Shown piece after piece: positions 1 through 5,113 of a stretch of 5,113 nt of DNA (its first letter is position 1; each line of letters starts with the position of its first letter). The notes under the pieces were generated by a model. The model searched no databases. It saw nothing but the letters and a program-made list of their open reading frames with translations, and was not told the origin of the DNA. The DNA lies in the NCBI GenBank assembly GCA_002898955.1, contig BEIP01000140.1, positions 1 through 5,113 on the forward strand, given 5' to 3'. Source of the DNA: a bacterium HR39 (GTDB lineage: Bacteria; Pseudomonadota; Alphaproteobacteria; Geminicoccales; Geminicoccaceae). A program made the translations under genes and the position numbers.

Positions 1-717
1 GGTGCCCATGTCGTCGGGGATCTCGTGCAGCCGCCGGTAGGTGATGGCCCGCTGGTTCATCCACGAGTCGAACACCGCGCCGATGGCGCCCCAGAGCTGC
101 TCCTGCGGATCCTGCGGGAAGGGCCGGCCGGTCTCCCGCTCGACGATGGCCCGGTAGGCGGCGACCAGCTCCCGGAGCGCGGCGGCATCCAGATCGGTGT
201 CGAAGCGCGCGCCGCGCAGGTGCTTGAGCTCCTCGAGCTTCTCCTCGAACAGGGCGTGGTCGACGCCGAGCACCACGTCGCCGTACATCTGGATGAAGCG
301 GCGGTAGGAGTCCCAGGCGAAGCGGGGATTGCCGGTGGCGCGCGCCAGCCCCTGCACCGTCTCGTCGTTGAGGCCGAGGTTGAGGACGGTGTCCATCATG
401 CCCGGCATGGACACGGGCGCGCCCGATCGCACCGAGACGAGGAGCGGCCGTTCGGGATCGCCGAAGCGCAGCCCCCGCTGCTCCTCGAGCCAGCTCAGCG
501 CCGCGTCCACCTGCTCCTTCAGGTCGTCCGGATAGCGGCGGCCGTTGGCGTAGAAGAACGCGCACACCTCGGTGGTGATGGTGAAGCCGGGCGGCACCGG
601 CAGGCCCAGCGAGGCCATCTCCGCCAGGTTCGCCCCCTTGCCGCCGAGGAGATCGCGCATCCTGGCGCTGCCCTCGGCCGTGCCACCGCCGAACCGGTAG
701 ACCCACTTGCGGCTCAT
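1..717 (-). CDS. ppdK: Pyruvate, phosphate dikinase, N-terminal part (3' end beyond window)
   Basis: Pyruvate, phosphate dikinase reversibly converts pyruvate, ATP and phosphate into phosphoenolpyruvate, AMP and pyrophosphate in the cytosol. The visible 239 residues begin [12 protein letters not shown] and belong to the N-terminal ATP-grasp nucleotide-binding domain. They carry [10 protein letters not shown] (25-34), [14 protein letters not shown] (37-50) and [16 protein letters not shown] (95-110). Lys27 and Arg97 match, with the same 70-residue spacing, the ATP-binding Lys22 and Arg92 known from the Clostridium symbiosum enzyme. Family members have about 870-910 residues, so the phosphohistidine domain and the PEP/pyruvate barrel lie past the left edge. 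The ATG start is fixed by homology and by GGGGAG 8 nt upstream. It overlaps the glyS stop codon by 4 nt (ATGA), so it is the third gene of a glyQ-glyS-ppdK operon and probably translationally coupled. The related PEP synthase lacks this MPGMMDT wording, which favours PpdK. Confidence 0.96.
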   Translation of the reverse strand, partial: MSRKWVYRFGGGTAEGSARMRDLLGGKGANLAEMASLGLPVPPGFTITTEVCAFFYANGRRYPDDLKEQVDAALSWLEEQRGLRFGDPERPLLVSVRSGAPVSMPGMMDTVLNLGLNDETVQGLARATGNPRFAWDSYRRFIQMYGDVVLGVDHALFEEKLEELKHLRGARFDTDLDAAALRELVAAYRAIVERETGRPFPQDPQEQLWGAIGAVFDSWMNQRAITYRRLHEIPDDMGT

Positions 718-2832
718 CGACACGTCTCCCCATCGCTCCCTCGGTCCCGGGACTCGCCGGCGTCCCGGTCCTCGATCCGCGAGAAATCCGCGATGCGCTC
801 GAACACCCGGCGCAGGCGGTCGAGCAGCAGCAGCCGGTTTTCGCGCAGATGCGGATCCTCCACGTTCACGCGCACCCGCTCGAAGAAGGCGTCCACCATC
901 GGCCGGATGGCCGCGAGATGCCGCATGGCGCCGGTGAAGTCCTCGCGCACGAGAGCGGCCGCGATGGCATCCTCCGCCTCCACCAGCACCGCGTAAAGCG
1001 CCCGCTCCTCGTCCTGCGCCAGCAGTGCGGGATCCGGCTCACCCCGGTACTCGCGCCCGTCCCGCCGCTCCTCGATGGCGACGATGTTGCGCGCGCGGCG
1101 ATAGGCGGTGAGCAGATCGCGCCCGTCGGGGCTGGCGAGGAAGGCATCCAGCGCCTCCACCCGCGCCACCAGCCGGGCGAGGTCGTCGTCGGGCACGATG
1201 GCGAAGACCGCCGCCACCAGGTCGTGGCGCAGCCCCCGCCCGCGCAGGCTCACCACCAGCCGGTCGGCGAAGAACTCCAGCACCTCGCGCAAAAACGCCT
1301 CGCGGTCGACGGCGTGGAAGCGCCGGCCGTAGAGGTCGAGGGCGCAGGAGAAGACCTCGCGCAGCGGCAGCCGCAGGCCGTTTTCCAGCAAGAGCCGGAT
1401 CACGCCCAGAGCGGCGCGGCGCAGGGCGAAGGGATCCTTGGAGCCGCTCGGGCGGATGCCGGCGGCGAAGAAGCCCGCGAGCGTGTCGATGCGGTCGGTC
1501 AGGGCCACCGCCACGGAGACCGGCGCGCGCGGCACCGCGTCGTCGGGCCCCTTGGGGCGGTAGTGTTCGGCAATGGCGCGGGCCACCTCCTCCGGCTCGC
1601 CCTGGTGGCGGGCGTAGTAGCCGCCCATGATCCCCTGCAGTTCGGGGAATTCGGCGACCATGCCGGTCATCAGATCCGCCTTGCACAGCCGCGCCGCGCG
1701 CGCACACAGCTCCGCGTCCGCCCCGGGGACGAAGCGCGCGAGCTCGCGGGCGAGTCGCTCGAGGCGCTCCACCCGCTCGGCCATGGTGCCGAGCTTCTGG
1801 TGGAAGACCACCCTCTCCAGCATGGGAAGTCGCGCTTCGAGCGGCACCCTGCGGTCCGTCTCCCAGAAGAAGCGCGCATCCCACAGCCGCGCGCGCAGCA
1901 CCCGCTCGTTGCCGGCGACGACGGCCTCGCCGCCGTCCGCCGCCTCGACGTTGGCCACCACGACGAAGCGCGGGGCGAGGCGGCCATCTCCGTCCTCCAG
2001 CGCCAGATAGCGCTGGTGGGTGCGCATGGAGGTGACCAGCACCTCCGGCGGCAGCTCCATGAATGCGGGTTCGATGCTGCCGATCAGCACCACCGGCCAC
2101 TCCACGAGCCCGGCGAGCTCCTCGACCAGCTCCGGATCCTCGCGCAGCCGCAGCCCCTCCGCCGCCGCCAGCGCGCGGGCGCGCTCGACGATGGTGCGGG
2201 CGCGCTCCTCCTGATCGAGCATCACGTACGCCCGCCGCAGCGCCTCGCGGTAGTCGGCATAGTCCCGCACGGAGATGGGACCGGGCGCGTGGAAGCGGTG
2301 GCCGTAGGTGACATCGCCGCTCTCCACCGGCCCGAAGGCGAAGCGCAGCGGCCGCCCGTCCAGCAGGCAGAGGATGGCGTGCAGCGGCCGCACCCAGCGC
2401 ACCCGGTGCGCCCCCCAGCGCATGGACCTGGGCCAGGGAAAGCGGGCGAGGAGTTCGGGCAGGGTCTCGGCCAGCACCTCGGCGGCGGGGCGCCCGCGCT
2501 CCTCGACGAGCGCCACCAGATAGCGGCCCTTCTTCGCATCCTCGCGCTCCTCCAGCCGGTAGTCGCGGCCCTCGAGGCTGCGCAGGAATCCGACACGGGC
2601 CGTCTGCGGGGCGTCCACCCGCGGGCCGCGGCGCTCGATCACCCGGTCGGGCTGGCGCTCGGCCACGCCGTCGGCCACCGCCACCAGCCGGCGCGGGGTG
2701 GAGAAGGTGCGGATGTCCGGCGTCCCGAGGCCGTGTTCCTCCAGCAGCGCGCCCAGCAGCCGCGCGAGGTCCTCGCGCGCGCCCCGCTGCATGCCGGCGG
2801 GGATCTCCTCGGAGAAGAGTTCCAGCAGGAGC

Positions 2833-2840
<8 letters not shown>
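714..2840 (-). CDS. glyS: Glycyl-tRNA synthetase beta subunit
   Basis: This is the beta subunit of the alpha2beta2 glycyl-tRNA synthetase, which recognises tRNA(Gly) and works with GlyQ to charge it with glycine in the cytosol. The 708 residues compare with 689 in E. coli. The N-terminus [17 protein letters not shown] is the family signature. The HD-superfamily-like core shows FHQKLGTM (346-353), [20 protein letters not shown] (387-406) and [11 protein letters not shown] (448-458), followed by [11 protein letters not shown] (465-475). The C-terminal part is the helical DALR-type anticodon-binding domain, with AYRRARNIV (579-587), the [14 protein letters not shown] segment (646-659) and [12 protein letters not shown] (666-677). 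The ATG overlaps the end of glyQ by 8 nt and has no recognisable Shine-Dalgarno sequence, so translation is probably coupled to glyQ. The stop overlaps the ppdK start. Residues 691-708 form a charged tail beyond the usual family end. Confidence 0.97.
726..731 (-). promoter_or_regulatory. Ribosome binding site of ppdK
   Basis: GGGGAG on the minus strand, 8 nt before the ppdK ATG. It lies wholly inside the last codons of glyS. It is the clearest Shine-Dalgarno sequence in the operon and suggests that ppdK can initiate partly on its own besides being coupled to glyS termination. Confidence 0.65.
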
Positions 2841-3726
<886 letters not shown>

Positions 3727-3729
3727 GGC

Positions 3730-3736
3730 GGGGGAG
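3730..3736 (+). promoter_or_regulatory. Ribosome binding site favouring TTG 3746 as lipoprotein start
   Basis: GGGGGAG ends 9 nt before TTG 3746 and 12 nt before TTG 3749. The in-frame ATG at 3725 and GTG at 3716 have no comparable motif. This decides the start chosen here, but the same G-run is also the complement of glyQ's leader, so it could be incidental. Confidence 0.4.
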
Positions 3737-3745
3737 ATCACGGCC

Positions 3746-4900
3746 TTGTTGCAGCGCCGAAACCGTAGTGCCGCGCGCGGATGCGGTCAAGCGCGCCGGT
3801 CCGGACGGCCCGCACGCGCACGGCTCCGCTCCCTCGGTGCCCTTCTGGGCGGTCTCCTGCTGCTGGCCGGCTGCGCCCGCTCGCCGGTGCCCTTCGCCCT
3901 CGACACGCCGCCGGTGGTGACGGTGCCGGCCGCATGGGCCGGGGTGGTGGACCGGCGCGGGCGCTTCCGCGAGGTGTTCTGTGCGGTGCTGGAACGCGTG
4001 GACGATCCCGACGCGCGGCCCTGCGATCGCGCGCTGTGGCGGGTGGGGGAGGAGCCGCCCGGAACCGGCGCACCGGTTCCCGAGGAGCCGATCCGCCCGC
4101 CGCTGCGGCTTCTGTTGGTGAGCGGCTACGGCGCCCAGTGCTTCCGTGGGCTCGTGCGCCTGTTCGACGACGCCGAGGCGCGTCTGCGGGCGCTGGATGT
4201 GGAGGTGGTGCGCGCCCCGGTGACCGCTTTCGGCAGCGTCGCGCAGAACGCGGAGATCGTGGCGCGGACCGTCCGCAACCTCCCGGGGGACGGCCGCCGG
4301 CTGGTGGTGCTGGGCTATTCCAAGGGGGCGGCGGACGTCCTCAAGGTGCTCACCGACCATCCCGACGCGGCGGCGCGCATCGCCGCGGTGGTGACGCTGG
4401 CCGGCGCGGTGGGCGGCTCGCCCCTCGCCGAGGTGGTCCCGCGCTGGTTGGAGCCGCTCGTGGATCTCTATCCCGGAACCCGCTGCGAGACGGGGGACGA
4501 CCGGGCCCTTGCGGACCTGCGTCCGTGCGCGCGCCGGCGCGAGCTGCTGCGCCTGGCCGGGCCGCCGCCCATGCCCGTCTACGCGCTCGCCGCCTTCGTC
4601 CCCGAGGAAGAGGTCTCGGCGGTGCTGCGGCCCTTCTGGGCCCGACTTGCCTCGGTGGATCCGCGCAACGACGGCATGGTGCTGTGGACCGACCAGGTGG
4701 CGCCGGGATCCCGCCTGCTGGGCTATCTGCGCGGCGATCACCTGGCGGTGGCCATGCCGGTCGAACGGCGCCTGCCGTGGACGGCGCGGCTGTTCGTCAC
4801 GGAGAATGCCTATCCGCGCATCGCGCTCATCGAAGCGATCCTGCGCACCGTGGCCGAGGACCTCGCGGAACCGCCGCTCGGGCCGGCCCCGCGACGGTGA
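3746..4900 (+). CDS. Putative outer-membrane lipoprotein with alpha/beta-hydrolase fold
   Basis: I recognise the fold but not a named gene. From TTG 3746 the product has 384 residues. An Arg-rich N-region is followed by a hydrophobic stretch ([13 protein letters not shown], 30-42) and lipobox LAGC with Cys43 as the lipidated residue. Ala at +2 predicts outer-membrane sorting in a Gram-negative. After a Pro-rich linker (about 104-119) comes a hydrolase core: strand [10 protein letters not shown] (121-130), strand [15 protein letters not shown] (185-199) with Ser192 in the GxSxG elbow, and [12 protein letters not shown] (213-224). NDGMV (308-312) and GDHLAVA (330-336) place Asp309 and His332 as likely triad partners, as in esterases and lipases. 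Other mature cysteines (79, 93, 132, 247, 261) could form periplasmic disulphides. TTG 3746 was chosen because GGGGGAG lies 9 nt upstream; ATG 3725 or TTG 3749 are alternatives. The gene stands head-to-head with glyQ and its 3' end overlaps the next gene. The substrate is unknown. Confidence 0.85.
   Translation: MLQRRNRSAARGCGQARRSGRPARARLRSLGALLGGLLLLAGCARSPVPFALDTPPVVTVPAAWAGVVDRRGRFREVFCAVLERVDDPDARPCDRALWRVGEEPPGTGAPVPEEPIRPPLRLLLVSGYGAQCFRGLVRLFDDAEARLRALDVEVVRAPVTAFGSVAQNAEIVARTVRNLPGDGRRLVVLGYSKGAADVLKVLTDHPDAAARIAAVVTLAGAVGGSPLAEVVPRWLEPLVDLYPGTRCETGDDRALADLRPCARRRELLRLAGPPPMPVYALAAFVPEEEVSAVLRPFWARLASVDPRNDGMVLWTDQVAPGSRLLGYLRGDHLAVAMPVERRLPWTARLFVTENAYPRIALIEAILRTVAEDLAEPPLGPAPRR
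3762..3790 (-). promoter_or_regulatory. Predicted sigma-70-type promoter of glyQ-glyS-ppdK
   Basis: On the minus strand, TTGACC (3790-3785, five of six matches to the -35 consensus) is followed by a 17-nt spacer and TACGGT (3767-3762). The latter keeps the three most conserved -10 positions (T, A and final T). The start of transcription would fall near 3755, giving a leader of about 29 nt to the glyQ ATG. It stands out in DNA this rich in G and C. The leader is too short for a T-box or an attenuator. The promoter lies within the likely 5' coding part of the opposing lipoprotein gene. This is prediction only. Confidence 0.55.
4061..4080. repeat. Perfect 8-bp inverted repeat with 4-nt loop
   Basis: GGAACCGG, loop CGCA, CCGGTTCC. 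It lies in the part of the lipoprotein gene that encodes the linker around GTGAPVPEE (residues 106-114), between the N-terminal region and the hydrolase core. No T-run follows on either strand, so it is not a typical intrinsic terminator. It may be an mRNA hairpin or chance in GC-rich DNA. Confidence 0.5.
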
Positions 4901-5113
4901 TGGTGCGGGCGAGCTCCTCGCCCGAAAGGCCCAGGAGCTTCGGGCGGACCACGCCGGGCAGCACCGCCACGTCGTAGAGCTCGCGCACCACGCCCTCGAG
5001 CCGCAGCCACTCGGTGATCATCCCGGATTCCACGTCCACCGCGACGACGCCGCAGCGCGGCTCGGCCCCGCGCCGCTCCAGTTCGCCCTGCAGCGGCAGA
5101 TCGGCGAAGGCCG
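4827..5113 (-). CDS. TIGR03032/DUF4915-like protein, C-terminal part (5' end beyond window)
   Basis: Ninety-four residues are visible, starting in frame at AFADLPLQGELERRGAE and reading to a TGA at 4829-4827. The segment CGVVAVDVESGMITEWLRL (20-38), then EGVVRELYDVAVLPGVVRPK (39-58) and [15 protein letters not shown] (59-73), resembles what I recall of the C-terminus of the TIGR03032 (DUF4915-containing) family. Those proteins have an uncharacterised biochemical role, so no function is assigned. The recognisable family sequence stops at about residue 73. The remaining 21 residues ([20 protein letters not shown] and a final Arg) are encoded entirely on the complement of the lipoprotein gene's 3' end and look like an appended tail. 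The gene runs in the same direction as the glyQ operon but is separated from it by the opposing lipoprotein gene. The upstream part and start codon are not in the window. Confidence 0.75.
   Translation of the reverse strand, partial: AFADLPLQGELERRGAEPRCGVVAVDVESGMITEWLRLEGVVRELYDVAVLPGVVRPKLLGLSGEELARTITVAGPARAAVPRGPRPRCAGSLR
4906..4924. repeat. 8-bp inverted repeat just after the lipoprotein stop codon
   Basis: CGGGCGAG, loop CTC, CTCGCCCG begins 6 nt after the lipoprotein TGA. Its position fits a transcript-end hairpin for the plus-strand gene, but no T-run follows on either strand. It also encodes the conserved SGEELA of the opposing gene, so coding constraint could explain it. Confidence 0.35.

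Noticed and set aside
25..996. Plus-strand open frame opposite ppdK and the end of glyS
   Set aside because: The opposite strand has clear ppdK and glyS homology, and this translation is an antisense shadow ending in Arg/Ser repeats.
3727..3761. T-box or other leader control of the glycyl-tRNA synthetase operon
   Set aside because: The predicted leader is only about 29 nt, far too short for a T-box, and no terminator-like stem with a T-run is present.
3749..3874. Twin-arginine signal in the lipoprotein N-terminus
   Set aside because: Arg pairs occur, but no SRRxFLK-like context with the following hydrophobic residues is present; a Sec-type lipoprotein signal fits better.
3781..4977. Plus-strand open frame shifted by one relative to the lipoprotein gene
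   Set aside because: Its translation is low in complexity, without hydrophobic core strands or motifs, while the neighbouring frame has the lipobox, GxSxG and triad residues. Only its first few codons are of interest as a possible displaced start.

Overview
The window holds five protein-coding genes on very GC-rich DNA (roughly 70 % G+C by eye, not counted) with almost no non-coding space. The GlyQ protein is of the two-subunit (alpha/beta) bacterial glycyl-tRNA synthetase type, and its wording ([56 protein letters not shown]) is proteobacterial, mixing features I associate with alpha- and gammaproteobacteria. I would call the source a high-GC proteobacterium and not go further.

Layout. On the minus strand, read from right to left, lies a tight operon: glyQ (3726-2833), glyS (2840-714) and ppdK (717 to beyond the left edge). 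glyQ and glyS overlap by 8 nt, and glyS and ppdK by 4 nt (ATGA). A good sigma-70-like promoter (TTGACC, 17-nt spacer, TACGGT) sits at 3790-3762, about 29 nt upstream of the likely glyQ start. GlyQ and GlyS together form the alpha2beta2 glycyl-tRNA synthetase. PpdK interconverts pyruvate and phosphoenolpyruvate at the expense of ATP and phosphate. Its link to glycine charging is one of shared transcription and not of an obvious shared pathway.

On the plus strand, starting head-to-head with glyQ, is a gene for a probable outer-membrane lipoprotein with an alpha/beta-hydrolase domain (about 3746-4900). It has a lipobox LAGC, a GYSKG nucleophile elbow, and Asp and His candidates placed as in lipases. 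Its specific function is unknown to me. Its 5' end appears to contain the glyQ promoter.

From the right edge a fifth gene enters on the minus strand (5113-4827). It is the C-terminus of a protein that looks like the TIGR03032/DUF4915 family. Its last 21 codons are written entirely over the 3' end of the lipoprotein gene, giving a 74-nt tail-to-tail overlap.

There is no tRNA, rRNA, CRISPR array, insertion sequence or convincing terminator. No stretch of 300 bases lacks a gene. This is essentially an ordinary housekeeping region; the points worth a second look are the overlapping gene borders and the uncharacterised lipoprotein hydrolase.
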